This document shows, one piece after another, positions 29,444 through 38,075 of a stretch of DNA of 53,413 nucleotides (within the stretch, counting starts at the first letter, position 1; every line of letters begins with the position of its first letter). This stretch comes from Georgenia satyanarayanai (GTDB lineage Bacteria; Actinomycetota; Actinomycetes; Actinomycetales; Actinomycetaceae), in assembly GCF_009193135.1 (NCBI RefSeq), contig NZ_VUKC01000021.1:1-53413 (forward strand), read 5' to 3'. Position numbers and translations under genes: made by a program. The notes under the pieces are model-generated. The model had not been told where the DNA came from. It ran no database searches and saw only the letters and a program-made list of their open reading frames with translations.

Positions 29444-30203
29444 GCGCCAGCCTGTAGCCCACCCCGCGAACGGTCTCGACGTACCGCGGGCTGGTGGCGT
29501 CCTCGCCGAGCTTGCGCCGCAGGTTGGCGACGTGGACCTCCACCGAGCGGCGGTCCGCGTCGGTCGCCTCGAGGCCGGTGTCGTAGCTCTCGGACCACAG
29601 CACACCGGCGAGCTGGGACTTGGACAGCACCCGGCGGGGGTTGGACAGCAGGGCGGCGAGGATGTCGAACTCGCTGCGGGTCAGCTCCAGCGGCGCCCCG
29701 CCCAGCTCGACGACCCGCGCGTCGCGGTCCAGGCGCAGCTCCCCGTGGGCGAGCAGGGCGTCGTCCGGCGCCTCCGCCGCGGGCGGCGCGGCCGGCCCGG
29801 CCGGTACCGGCTCGGCGGGAACCGCGCGCGGACGACGCAGCAGGGCCTCGATGCGGGCGCGGATCTCACGCGGCCGGAAGGGCTTGGTCACGTAGTCGTC
29901 CGCACCCGCCTCGAGTCCGAGCAGGGTGTCGATCTCGTCGGCCCGGCCGGTGAGCATGAGGAGGTAGGTGTCGGAGAACGCGCGGATGCGCCGCGCCACC
30001 TCGAAGCCGTCGAAGTCGGGCAGGGAGATGTCGAGGGTGGTGATGAGGGGCCGCAGCTCACGGACCGCGTCGACGCCCGCCTGACCGGTGGGTGCCGTCG
30101 TCACGGTGAAGCCTGCCTGCCCCAGCGTCGCCTCGAGGAGGAACCTGATGTCGGCGTCGTCCTCGATGACCACTGCGTTGCCCCGCGCGCCCGTCTCGTT
30201 CAC
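29430..30203 (-). CDS. OmpR/PhoB-family response regulator
   Basis: A 257-residue two-domain regulator. The receiver has acidic pocket EDD (14-16), phospho-acceptor Asp58 in TLDISLPDFDGFE, Thr85 and Lys107 in DDYVTKPF, so it is fully conserved. A Pro/Ala-rich linker leads to a winged-helix domain with ELTRSEFDILAALLSNPRRV, RRSVEVHVANLRRKLG and YVETVRGVGYRL. No kinase adjoins it, but the histidine kinase at 24161 is the only one in the window. OmpR-type proteins bind direct repeats, matching the CTGAGG array at 26958-27032. Confidence 0.93.
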   Translation of the reverse strand: MNETGARGNAVVIEDDADIRFLLEATLGQAGFTVTTAPTGQAGVDAVRELRPLITTLDISLPDFDGFEVARRIRAFSDTYLLMLTGRADEIDTLLGLEAGADDYVTKPFRPREIRARIEALLRRPRAVPAEPVPAGPAAPPAAEAPDDALLAHGELRLDRDARVVELGGAPLELTRSEFDILAALLSNPRRVLSKSQLAGVLWSESYDTGLEATDADRRSVEVHVANLRRKLGEDATSPRYVETVRGVGYRLALSAR

Positions 30204-30210
30204 GGTGACG

Positions 30211-30216
30211 ACTGTA
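30211..30216 (-). promoter_or_regulatory. -10 element for a probable leaderless regulator transcript
   Basis: On the minus strand TACAGT lies seven bases before GTG 30203, with no ribosome site. The 65-bp intergenic region is shared with the divergent gene at 30269, which has CACGAT six bases before its ATG. Confidence 0.5.
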
Positions 30217-30268
30217 GCGAACTGGGGTCGGCCGCGCCGGGCGGCCCGTCCCTTGCCACGATGGTGCG

Positions 30269-31072
30269 ATGAGCAGCACCTTCCACAAGACCGACGAGCC
30301 GGTGACGCTGCGCTTCGAGGCGGCCGGGCTGCGCTGGCTGACCGAGGCGGTGGACGACGGCGGCGCACCCGTCGTCGAGATCCTCGCGGAGGGGGAGGGG
30401 TGGATGGACCTCGTCCACCTGCCCTCCGCGGAGCCGACGGCGCAGGCCGCCGCGGCCCTCGGGCGCGGCCTCGCCCGCACCCACGCCGCGGGAGCCCCGT
30501 CGCTGGGGTGCACGCCGCCCGGGTGGCAGGGGGAGGTGCCGCGGAGCTCGGGTCCCATGCCGCTGCACGCCCACGACGCCGAGGCGCCCTTCGCCCGGTG
30601 GGGCGAGTTCTACGCCGAGTACCAGCTGCGTCCGTACGTGCCGCGCGCGCTCGCGAACGGTTCGATCGACGACGACGGCGCCCGCGTCCTCGAGCGCGTC
30701 GCCGACCGGCTCGCGGCGGGGGAGCTCGACCACGACCAGCCGGCCCTGGTCGGTCCCGGTGCCGCACGTCTGCACGGTGACCTGTGGGGCGGCAACGTCG
30801 TGTGGACCGGCCGGGACGGCGACGTCGAGGGGGTGCTCATCGACCCTGCCGCCCACGGCGGGCACGCCGAGACGGACCTCGCGGCGCTCGCGCTCTTCGG
30901 CGTCGACCGCCTGGCCGACATCCGCGCCGGCTACGCGGAGGTGTCCCCGCTCGCCGCGGGCTGGCGCGACCGGGTGGGCCTGCACCAGCTGACGATGCTC
31001 GTCATGCACGCGGTGATCTTCGGTGGCCACTACGGCCCGCGGGCGGTGCAGGTCGCCCAGGGCTACGCCTGA
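30269..31072 (+). CDS. Fructosamine kinase family protein
   Basis: A 267-residue kinase-fold protein. LTEAVDDGGAPVVEIL and EGWMDLVHLP are N-lobe elements. ARLHGDLWGGNVVWTGRDG contains the catalytic HGDLWxGN motif, and LIDPAAHGGHAETDLAALALFG contains the metal-binding DPA and the family GHxExDLA stretch. Members phosphorylate protein-bound fructosamine or ribulosamine, helping repair glycation. The start lacks a ribosome site and may be leaderless. Confidence 0.9.
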   Translation: MSSTFHKTDEPVTLRFEAAGLRWLTEAVDDGGAPVVEILAEGEGWMDLVHLPSAEPTAQAAAALGRGLARTHAAGAPSLGCTPPGWQGEVPRSSGPMPLHAHDAEAPFARWGEFYAEYQLRPYVPRALANGSIDDDGARVLERVADRLAAGELDHDQPALVGPGAARLHGDLWGGNVVWTGRDGDVEGVLIDPAAHGGHAETDLAALALFGVDRLADIRAGYAEVSPLAAGWRDRVGLHQLTMLVMHAVIFGGHYGPRAVQVAQGYA

Positions 31073-31081
31073 GCCCGCGGG

Positions 31082-31110
31082 TTGACGGGGGTGCCCGACG
31101 TCACTAACGT
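31082..31110 (+). promoter_or_regulatory. Promoter of the ArsR/SRPBCC operon
   Basis: TTGACG (31082-31087) and TAACGT (31105-31110) are separated by exactly 17 bp. The ATG at 31119 lies eight bases after the -10, so the mRNA is probably leaderless. Confidence 0.72.
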
Positions 31111-31128
31111 ACAACCACATGGTTGTAC
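31109..31128 (+). promoter_or_regulatory. Palindromic operator over the arsR-like start codon
   Basis: A perfect 9-bp inverted repeat, GTACAACCA and TGGTTGTAC with a 2-bp spacer, begins inside the -10 box and runs through the ATG. Palindromes of this kind are the targets of ArsR-type dimers, so the operon is almost certainly autorepressed by the first gene product. Confidence 0.78.
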
Positions 31129-31457
31129 ATGACGTGCTGGACGACGCCGCGACGGACCGGGTGTTCCGGGCTCTCGCCGACGCCACCCGGCGCGACATCG
31201 TCCGGCGCACCCTCGTGGGGGAGGCGACCGTGACGGAGCTGGCAGGCGACTACGACATGTCGTTCGCGGCCGTGCAGAAGCACGTCACCGTCCTGGAGGG
31301 AGCCGGTCTGGTGACCAAGGACAGGCAGGGCCGCGAACGCCTCGTCCGTGGCAACCCCGAGACGATCCGCCGGGCCCAGCTCCTGCTCGACCAGTACGAG
31401 CAGCTCTGGCGCGGACGGGTCGCCCGGCTCGACGCGCTCCTCACCGAGGACGAGTGA
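31119..31457 (+). CDS. ArsR-family winged-helix repressor
   Basis: A 112-residue regulator. FRALADATRRDIVRRTLVGE is the canonical start of ArsR proteins. The recognition region is ATVTELAGDYDMSFAAVQKH, and a wing (LVTKDRQGRERLVRG) follows. No cysteine metal site is visible, which fits the subgroup paired with SRPBCC proteins. ATG 31119 lies inside the palindromic operator. Confidence 0.92.
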   Translation: MVVHDVLDDAATDRVFRALADATRRDIVRRTLVGEATVTELAGDYDMSFAAVQKHVTVLEGAGLVTKDRQGRERLVRGNPETIRRAQLLLDQYEQLWRGRVARLDALLTEDE

Positions 31458-31476
31458 CCACCAGGAAGGCACCGCC

Positions 31477-32454
31477 ATGCCCGTCACCACCGTCGAGAAG
31501 GACCTCGACGCGCTCACGATGACCGTCGTCGCCGACTTCCCCGTGCCGGTCAGCCGGCTGTGGGACGCCTACGTCGACCCCCGCCAGATCGAGAGGTTCT
31601 GGGGCCCGCCCGGCTGGCCTGCGACCTTCACCCGCCACGACGTCAGCGTCGGCGGGCGCTCGGAGTACTACATGACCGGCCCGGAGGGCGAGCGCTCCGG
31701 CGGCTACTGGGAGTTCCTCGCCGTCGATCCCGGGCACTCCTTCGAGGTCCGCGACGGCTTCACCCGGCCCGACGGCGCCCCCGACGCCGAGCTGCCGTCC
31801 ATGCGGATGGTCTACACCTTCGAGCCGACCGGCTCCGGGTCGCGGCTGACGACGCGCACGTTCTTCCCCTCGCTGGGTGAGCTCGAGCAGCTGCTCTCGA
31901 TGGGCATGGAGGAGGGCCTGACCGCCGCCATGGGCCAGGTCGACGCGGTTCTCGCCGACCTCGCCTCCTTCGCCGCGGACCTGCCCGCCGCGGCGCAGGT
32001 CCTCGACGACACCCGGGTCCGGGTGAGCCGCGTGATCCGCGGCCCGGTCCGGACGGTGTGGGACGCCCACCACGACCCTGCGCTGCTGCGCCGCTGGATG
32101 CTCGGGCCCGACGGCTGGAGCATGCCGGTGTGCGAGGTCGCGACGAACGTCGGGGACTCCTTCCGCAACGAGTGGGAGCAGGAGGGCGGTGGTGGCCGCT
32201 TCGGCTTCACCGGCGAGCTCCTCGAGTCCTCACCGCCGCACCACGAGGTGACGACCGAGCGGATGATCGGTGTCGAGGGCCCCGGAGCGGTCAACGAGCT
32301 CACGCTCACGCCCGTCGCCGGCGGCACGCTGCTCACCCTCGTCATCACCTACCCCGACGCCGAGACGCGCGACGCCGTGCTCGGCACGGGCATGGTCGAC
32401 GGGATGGAGACGAGCTACGCCCGTCTCGAGGCGGAGGTGCTCACGCCGGCCTGA
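31477..32454 (+). CDS. Tandem SRPBCC (AHSA1-like) domain protein
   Basis: A 325-residue protein with two START-like domains. Domain one (~1-160) has PVSRLWDAYVDPRQIERFWG and a YTFEPTGSGSRLTTRTFFPS strand region. Domain two (~170-325) has GPVRTVWDAHHDPALLRRWM and LTPVAGGTLLTLVITYP. AHSA1-like proteins bind small hydrophobic ligands or chaperones. Pairing with ArsR on one transcript is common. GGAAGGCACC precedes the ATG, 20 bp after the arsR stop. Confidence 0.9.
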   Translation: MPVTTVEKDLDALTMTVVADFPVPVSRLWDAYVDPRQIERFWGPPGWPATFTRHDVSVGGRSEYYMTGPEGERSGGYWEFLAVDPGHSFEVRDGFTRPDGAPDAELPSMRMVYTFEPTGSGSRLTTRTFFPSLGELEQLLSMGMEEGLTAAMGQVDAVLADLASFAADLPAAAQVLDDTRVRVSRVIRGPVRTVWDAHHDPALLRRWMLGPDGWSMPVCEVATNVGDSFRNEWEQEGGGGRFGFTGELLESSPPHHEVTTERMIGVEGPGAVNELTLTPVAGGTLLTLVITYPDAETRDAVLGTGMVDGMETSYARLEAEVLTPA

Positions 32455-32495
32455 CGCCCCGCGAACGTGGCACGTGTGTCGGCAAGGAGTTCGGC

Positions 32496-32507
32496 TATCC
32501 TTCCACC
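32496..32507 (+). promoter_or_regulatory. -10 element for a probable leaderless metal-ABC operon transcript
   Basis: TATCCT at 32496-32501 lies six bases before ATG 32508. The flanking AAGGA and TCCTT form a weak imperfect palindrome, which could host a metal-dependent repressor, but it does not match a known DtxR or Zur box well. Confidence 0.55.
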
Positions 32508-33440
32508 ATGAGTTCGGGTGCCCGAAACCGCGTGCTGGTCACGGCGGGTCTCGTGCTGCTCGCAGCGTGCGCGGGACCCGCCGGCGGCGCGCACGACGAG
32601 CGGGTCGACGTCACCGTGACGACGACCCACGCGGCAGACCTTCTTCGCGCCGTCGGCGGTGCGCACGTCGAGGTCACCGCCCTCATGGGGCCCGGCGTCG
32701 ACCCCCACCTGTACCGGGCGAGCCAGGGTGACGTGCGCGCGCTCGTCGCGGCCGACCTCGTCGTCTACCACGGGCTCTTCCTCGAGGGGCGCATGGAGGA
32801 GGTGCTCGAGGCCGGCGCGCTGGACCGCGTCCTCGCGCTGACCGACGCCCTGCCCACCGACGCGCTCCTCGCCTCCACCGACCACCCCGGCCAGCACGAC
32901 CCCCACGTGTGGTTCGACCCCGAGCTGTGGGTCCGGGTGGTCGACCCCGTCGTCGCCGAGCTCAGCGCGATCGCCCCCGAGCACGCCGCGGACTTCGCCA
33001 CCGGTGGCCGCGAGTACGTCGAGGAGGCGCTCGCCGCCCACGCCCGGGCCGCCGAGCTGCTCGCCGCCGTCCCCGCGCAGCGCCGCGTGCTCGTCACCTC
33101 CCACGACGCCTTCGGCTACCTCGGCCGTGCCTACGGGCTGGAGGTCCGCGGCGTCCAGGGCCTCTCGACCGAGGACGAGGCCGGTGTCGCCGACGTCCGA
33201 CGCCTCGTCGACCTTCTCGTCGAGCGGCAGGTGCCCGCCCTCTTCACCGAGTCGAGTGTCTCCCCGGCGAGCATCGAGGCCGTGCAGGAGGCCGCCGCCG
33301 ACCGCGGCTGGCCGGTGCGGGTCCCCGAGCAGGGTCTGTACTCCGACGCCCTGGGCGCGCCCGGCACGCCCACCGGGAGCTACGCCGGGGTGCTCCTCGC
33401 CAACGCCGAGACCATCGCCGCCGCCCTGGGAGGACCATGA
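32508..33440 (+). CDS. Metal ABC transporter substrate-binding lipoprotein (cluster 9)
   Basis: A 310-residue lipoprotein. The signal ends in the lipobox VLLAACAGP. The metal-binding family motifs are [16 protein letters not shown] (first His), [12 protein letters not shown] (second His), [17 protein letters not shown], and [12 protein letters not shown] with a later YSDALG Asp. This set is typical of TroA/MntA-type proteins for Mn, Zn or Fe. It heads a four-gene operon and overlaps the ATPase gene by 4 bp. The exact metal cannot be fixed from sequence. Confidence 0.92.
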   Translation: MSSGARNRVLVTAGLVLLAACAGPAGGAHDERVDVTVTTTHAADLLRAVGGAHVEVTALMGPGVDPHLYRASQGDVRALVAADLVVYHGLFLEGRMEEVLEAGALDRVLALTDALPTDALLASTDHPGQHDPHVWFDPELWVRVVDPVVAELSAIAPEHAADFATGGREYVEEALAAHARAAELLAAVPAQRRVLVTSHDAFGYLGRAYGLEVRGVQGLSTEDEAGVADVRRLVDLLVERQVPALFTESSVSPASIEAVQEAAADRGWPVRVPEQGLYSDALGAPGTPTGSYAGVLLANAETIAAALGGP

Positions 33441-34180
33441 CCGCGCCGCTGTCCGTCCGCGGGCTCACCGCCGCCTACCGCGAGGAGCCCGTGCTGTGGG
33501 ACGTGTCGTTCACCGTGCCCGAGGGCCGCCTCGTCGGTGTCGTCGGCCCCAACGGTGCGGGCAAGACGACGCTGCTCAAGGTCGCGATGGGTCTCGTGCG
33601 GCCCGTCGCCGGGGCCGTGGAGATCTTCGGGCGGCCCCTCGAGCGGGTGCGCCGGGCGGTCGGTTACGTCCCCCAGCGGGGGAGCGTGGACTGGGACTTC
33701 CCCACCGACGCGCGCGACGTCGTCGAGATGGGTACCTACGGGCGGCTGGGCTGGCTGCGCCGCCCCGGTGCCGCCGAGCGCCGCACCGCCGAGCGCTGCC
33801 TCGAGCGCGTCGGGATGCTCGACCTCGCCGGGCGCCAGATCGGGGAGCTGTCCGGTGGCCAGCAGCAGCGGGTCTTCCTCGCGCGGGCGCTGGCCCAGGA
33901 CGCCCGCCTCTACCTGGCCGACGAGCCCTTTGTCGGCGTCGACTACCTCACCGAGCGCGTCGTCGTCGACCTCCTGCGGGAGCTGCGCGACGAAGGCCGC
34001 ACCGTCGTCGTCGTCCACCACGACCTCTCGACCGTCGCCGACTACTTCGACACCGTCGTCCTCCTCAACCGCGAGCTCGTCGCCGCCGGCCCGACGGCGG
34101 AGGTCTTCACCCCCGAGAACATCGCCCGCACCTACGGCGGGGCGGCCCACCGGGAGCTGGAGCCCGGCCGAGATGGGTGA
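33437..34180 (+). CDS. Metal ABC transporter ATP-binding protein
   Basis: A 247-residue ATPase. Walker A is [12 protein letters not shown], the signature is [16 protein letters not shown], and Walker B reads [12 protein letters not shown], followed by [31 protein letters not shown] is typical of Mn/Zn-type (MntB/TroB) ATPases. It overlaps both neighbours by 4-8 bp. Confidence 0.94.
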   Translation: MTAPLSVRGLTAAYREEPVLWDVSFTVPEGRLVGVVGPNGAGKTTLLKVAMGLVRPVAGAVEIFGRPLERVRRAVGYVPQRGSVDWDFPTDARDVVEMGTYGRLGWLRRPGAAERRTAERCLERVGMLDLAGRQIGELSGGQQQRVFLARALAQDARLYLADEPFVGVDYLTERVVVDLLRELRDEGRTVVVVHHDLSTVADYFDTVVLLNRELVAAGPTAEVFTPENIARTYGGAAHRELEPGRDG

Positions 34181-35054
34181 GCTCACCGCGCTCCTGGGCG
34201 ACTACACGCTGCGGACCGTCGCGCTCGGTGTCGCCGTCCTCGGGCTGCTCGGCGGCACCCTCGGCACCTTCGCGGTGCTGCGCCGCCAGAGCCTGCTCAG
34301 CGACGCGCTCGCGCACGCGACCCTGCCCGGCGTCGTCGTCGGCTTCCTCCTCACCGGCACCACCGCCGGATCCGGGCTGCTCCTCGGCGCCGCGGCGACG
34401 GCGGCCCTCGCCGCCGGGCTCGTCCTCGTCGTCGTCCAGCGCACCAGGGTGAAGCAGGACGCCGCGCTCGCCCTCGTCCTGTCGGTCTTCTTCGGCGCCG
34501 GCACGGTCCTGCTCACCTACGTCGCGGGGACCGGCGCGTCGGGGCAGTCGGGCCTGGACCGCTTCGTCCTCGGGCACGCCGCCAGCCTCGTCACCGCCGA
34601 CGTGCGCGCCATGGCGGTGGCGACGGCGGTGGCGCTCGCCGTCGTCGCCCTCTCCTACAAGGAGCTCAAGCTCGTCGCCTTCGACCCCGCCTTCGCCCGG
34701 GCCGTGGGCTACCCCGTGCGGCGGGTCGAGGCGCTGCTCACCACGCTGCTCGTCGTCGCGATCGTCGTCGGGATCCAGACGGTGGGGGTCGTGCTCGTCG
34801 CCGCGCTCCTCATCACCCCCGCGGCGGCCGCGCGGCAGTGGACCGACCGGCTCGCGGCCATGATCGTCCTCGCCGCGCTCATCGGCGCCCTCAGCGGAGT
34901 GACGGGGGCGGCGCTGAGCGCGACCGCGACGGACCTGCCCACCGGCCCGCTCGTCGTCCTCGTCGCGACCGCGGTGCTCGTCCTGTCCCTGCCCGCGCGC
35001 CGGGTGCGCGCCCGGCTGGGCACCCGGCGGGCAGCCGTGGGGGAGCGGGCATGA
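34173..35054 (+). CDS. Metal ABC transporter permease 1 (ABC-3 family)
   Basis: A 293-residue permease with eight or so membrane helices. [20 protein letters not shown] is the characteristic ABC-3 segment, with [20 protein letters not shown] and [19 protein letters not shown] further on. Starts at ATG 34173 inside the ATPase end. Two successive permease genes, as here, are typical of TroCD/MntCD systems that form a heterodimeric channel. Confidence 0.93.
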   Translation: MGELTALLGDYTLRTVALGVAVLGLLGGTLGTFAVLRRQSLLSDALAHATLPGVVVGFLLTGTTAGSGLLLGAAATAALAAGLVLVVVQRTRVKQDAALALVLSVFFGAGTVLLTYVAGTGASGQSGLDRFVLGHAASLVTADVRAMAVATAVALAVVALSYKELKLVAFDPAFARAVGYPVRRVEALLTTLLVVAIVVGIQTVGVVLVAALLITPAAAARQWTDRLAAMIVLAALIGALSGVTGAALSATATDLPTGPLVVLVATAVLVLSLPARRVRARLGTRRAAVGERA

Positions 35055-36055
35055 GCGTCGACGTCGTCATCATCGTCACGGCCCTGCTCGTCGTCGCCCC
35101 GTGCGCGCTGCTCGGCTGCTTCCTCCTGCTCCGCCGCAGCGTCATGGTCGGGGACGCGATCTCCCACGCCGCCCTGCCGGGCATCGTCCTCGCCTTCTTC
35201 CTCACCGGGTCCCTCGGCCCTCTCGCCGCCGTCGCCGGGGCCGCCGCCTTCGGCCTCCTCACCGTCGTCCTCGTCGACGTTCTCGAGCGCAGCGGGAAGG
35301 TCCGCGGTGACGCCGCCGTCGGCATCGTCTTCACCGGGCTCTTCGCGCTCGGCGTGCTGCTCGTGGCCCGCTACGGCGGGGACGTCCACCTCGACCTCGA
35401 GCACGTGCTCTTCGGTGAGATCGCCTTCGCGCCCCTCCACCTCCTCACCGTGGGTGGGACGGAGCTCGGGCCCCGCTCCTGGTGGACCACCGGGACCGTC
35501 GCGGTCGTCGCCGTCACCGTCGTCGTCCTGCTCCACAAGGAGCTCAAGGTGACGACCTTCGACCCTGCGCTCGCCGCCGTCGTCGGGCTCTCCCCGGTTC
35601 TCGTCCACCACGTCCTCATGGCGCTGGTGTCGGTCACCGTCGTCGGCGCGTTCGACTCCGTCGGTGCCATCCTCGTCGTCGCCCTCCTCGCCGGCCCGGC
35701 CGCCACCGCCTACCTCCTCACCGACCGGCTCGGCCTCATGCTCGCGACGGCGCTCTCGGTCGGGGCCGTCGCCGTGCTCGGCGGGTACGGGCTGGCCGTC
35801 CTGTGGGACCTGTCGATCGCCGGGATGGTCGCGAGCGTCGTCGGCGTCCTCTTCCTCCTCGCGCTTCTCGCCGCTCCCCGCCACGGGCTCGTGGGCGCCG
35901 CGGTGCAGCGCCGCCGGCGCCGGACCGTGCTGCGTCGCCGCCTCGTCGCCCGCGCCGAGCGGACCCTGGGTCCGGACGCGACGACGGCGGAGCTCGCCGC
36001 CCGCCTGCAGTGGCCTGTCTCGCAGGTGGAGCGGGCCCGCGCTCGGATACACTGA
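35051..36055 (+). CDS. Metal ABC transporter permease 2 (ABC-3 family) with basic C-terminal tail
   Basis: A 334-residue permease. RRSVMVGDAISHAALPGIVL and KELKVTTFDPALAAVVGLSP mirror permease 1, and VGAILVVALLAGPAATAYLL follows. After the last helix comes a ~55-residue cytoplasmic tail, strongly basic at first and then ATTAELAARLQWPVSQVERA, which resembles one helix-turn-helix unit. In some operons the second permease carries a DtxR-like winged helix at this point; here it would be a shortened version. ATG 35051 overlaps the previous stop. Confidence 0.92.
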   Translation: MSVDVVIIVTALLVVAPCALLGCFLLLRRSVMVGDAISHAALPGIVLAFFLTGSLGPLAAVAGAAAFGLLTVVLVDVLERSGKVRGDAAVGIVFTGLFALGVLLVARYGGDVHLDLEHVLFGEIAFAPLHLLTVGGTELGPRSWWTTGTVAVVAVTVVVLLHKELKVTTFDPALAAVVGLSPVLVHHVLMALVSVTVVGAFDSVGAILVVALLAGPAATAYLLTDRLGLMLATALSVGAVAVLGGYGLAVLWDLSIAGMVASVVGVLFLLALLAAPRHGLVGAAVQRRRRRTVLRRRLVARAERTLGPDATTAELAARLQWPVSQVERARARIH

Positions 36056-36122
36056 GGCCCTGACAGGGTTCGCAGCGCTTCCGGGGTGGGAGGAGCGCAG
36101 TCCGACCCTCCGTGGAGACCGA

Positions 36123-37361
36123 TTGTCCGCCCTGTCCTCCTACCGCAGCCTCTTCTCGCTGACCGGTCCGCTCTACGTCGTCGTCGCGCTCGTCGCGCGG
36201 CTGCCCCTCGCCATGGCGCAGATGGGCACGCTCCTCCTCGTCGCCGAGGTGAGCGGCAGCTACGGCGGCGGTGGCGCCGCCGCCGGTGCCTTCGCCATCG
36301 TCAACGCGGTCGCCTCGCCCGTCGCGGGCGCCCTCACCGACCGGATCGGCCAGCGGCCGGTGCTCCTCGTCCAGTCGGCGGGCGGCTCGCTCGCGCTCGT
36401 CGCCCTCGTCGTCCTCTCCGGGCAGGACGTGCCCTGGCAGCTCCTCGCCGTCGTCAGCGGCGTCGCGGGCATGTTCGTGCCCCAGATCGGGACGATGGCC
36501 CGGGTGCGCTGGCGCGAGCTCACCCGCACCCGCGGCAGGGAGCGCTTCACGCTGCTGTCCACCGCCTTCTCCTACGAGGGTGCGGCCGACGAGGCCGGCT
36601 TCGTCCTCGGCCCGGCCCTCGTCGGCACCATGGCGGCGCTCGTGTCCCCGGCCGGCGCCCTGCTCGTCGCCGCCGGCGGCCTCGCCGTCTTCGCCACGTG
36701 GTTCGCCGTCCACCCCACCGTCGAGCTCGTGCGCGGCCACCGCGGTGAGGGCGGGTCCACCGGCCCGCGGGTGAGCCCGCTCCTCGTCGGCCTCGGCGCC
36801 GGGCAGCTCATCGTCGGGACCATCTTCGGCTCCGTCCAGGCCGGGACGACGGCGATGGCCACGGAGGCGGGGGAGCCCGGTCTCGCGGGGCTGCTCCACG
36901 CCGTCCTCGGCATCGGCAGCGTCGTCGCGGGGCTCGCGATCGTCGTCCTGCCCGTGCGCTTCCGGCTCGCCGACCGCCTGCCCGTCTTCGCGGCGGGCCT
37001 GGCGGTGCTCACCCTGCCGCTGCTCGTCGTCGGCTCGCTGGGGGCGCTCGCCCCCGTCCTCGCCGTCCTCGGCCTGGCCGTGGCGCCCTACATGATCACG
37101 CTGTACTCCGCGTGCGAGCGGGTCGTGGACCCCTCGCGGCTCGGCGCGGCGATGATGGTCCTCGCCGCCGCCACGTCGCTGGGCTACGCGCTCGGCTCGA
37201 GCACCGCCGGGCGGCTCGCCGACGTCGCGGGCTACACCGGCGCCTACCGGGTGACGGTCCTCGCCGGCACCGTGGCGCTCCTCCTGTCCCTCGTCCTGCG
37301 CGTGGCGCTGCACCGCAAGCGGCGCGCGCTGGAGGCCGCGGCGCCGAGCCTGCCGGCCTAG
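36123..37361 (+). CDS. Major facilitator superfamily transporter
   Basis: A 412-residue protein with twelve predicted helices. The motif-A-like loop GALTDRIGQRPVLLVQSAGG lies between helices 2 and 3. A central cytoplasmic loop (VRGHRGEGGSTGPRVSP) splits two halves of six. FSYEGAADEAGFVLGPALVG resembles motif C of drug/proton antiporters (MDR-like efflux). The best start is TTG 36123, five bases after GGAG. The substrate is unknown. The stop overlaps the convergent gene's stop in the shared CTAG. Confidence 0.86.
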   Translation: MSALSSYRSLFSLTGPLYVVVALVARLPLAMAQMGTLLLVAEVSGSYGGGGAAAGAFAIVNAVASPVAGALTDRIGQRPVLLVQSAGGSLALVALVVLSGQDVPWQLLAVVSGVAGMFVPQIGTMARVRWRELTRTRGRERFTLLSTAFSYEGAADEAGFVLGPALVGTMAALVSPAGALLVAAGGLAVFATWFAVHPTVELVRGHRGEGGSTGPRVSPLLVGLGAGQLIVGTIFGSVQAGTTAMATEAGEPGLAGLLHAVLGIGSVVAGLAIVVLPVRFRLADRLPVFAAGLAVLTLPLLVVGSLGALAPVLAVLGLAVAPYMITLYSACERVVDPSRLGAAMMVLAAATSLGYALGSSTAGRLADVAGYTGAYRVTVLAGTVALLLSLVLRVALHRKRRALEAAAPSLPA

Positions 37362-38032
37362 TGTGCGGGCGCGGGGGTGACGACCTCGCGCCACTGCTGC
37401 GGCACCAGCACCTCGCGCCGCTGCTCGCGGCCGGCGAGGTGCTCGCACAGCGTGATCGCGTCGGCGAGGAGCTCGCGGAGCATCCCCGAGGGGTCGGGGA
37501 CGCACGCGGTGGCCAGGCCCACGGACGCGATCTCGACGACGGCGGAGCCCGGGTGGTGCGCCCCCACGCCGCCGACCTGCTCGACGAAGGCGCGGGCCCA
37601 CCGCTCCGCCAGCGGCACCGCGTCGAGGGCGCGGCGGCTCGCGGGGTGCAGGCCCGTCTCGCCCGTCCGCTCGGCGCGCCGGCGCTCGCAGCTGAGGATG
37701 CCCACCGCGAGCGCCCGCTGGTGGTGCTCGCTCACCACCGGCAGCGCCCGGGAGGCGGCGAGGAGCGTCAGCTCGTCGTCCCACCTCGGGTCCTCGCTGC
37801 GCAGCCCGATGACCGCCGGGATGAGCGTCGCGAGCCGGGGCCGTTCGGCGTCCTCGGTGAGGTCGTTGACGAGGCGCGCCAGGTGGGCGAGCAGCGGATG
37901 GGTGCAGGCGGGCTTGTCGCTCCACCGCTCACCGGCCAGGTAGGAGGCCAGCTCCATGAAACAGGCGCCCCTGCGCGGACTGCGGTGCTTTCCCCGCGAC
38001 AGCATGGGCAGGATCTCGATGTCGGCGTCCAC
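37358..38032 (-). CDS. Conserved hypothetical protein (RGACFMELASYLAGE motif)
   Basis: A 224-residue soluble, mostly helical protein. The N-terminal segment RRGACFMELASYLAGERWSD, followed by KPACTHPLLAHLARLVND, is a recognisable conserved motif of an actinobacterial family without known function. Cysteines at RGACF, PACTH, ILSCER, ATACVPD and TLCEHL are spread through the protein. GAGGTGACGTC precedes GTG 38032. Not recognised further. Confidence 0.75.
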   Translation of the reverse strand: MDADIEILPMLSRGKHRSPRRGACFMELASYLAGERWSDKPACTHPLLAHLARLVNDLTEDAERPRLATLIPAVIGLRSEDPRWDDELTLLAASRALPVVSEHHQRALAVGILSCERRRAERTGETGLHPASRRALDAVPLAERWARAFVEQVGGVGAHHPGSAVVEIASVGLATACVPDPSGMLRELLADAITLCEHLAGREQRREVLVPQQWREVVTPAPAH

Positions 38033-38075
38033 GACGTCACCTCACACTCTCGGCACCCGCTAAGTGTGGCCCCTG

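Noticed and set aside
36048-36123. TACACT at the end of permease 2 as a certain promoter for the MFS gene
   Set aside because: The -10-like hexamer overlaps codons of the permease and lacks a -35; cotranscription with the ABC operon is equally possible.
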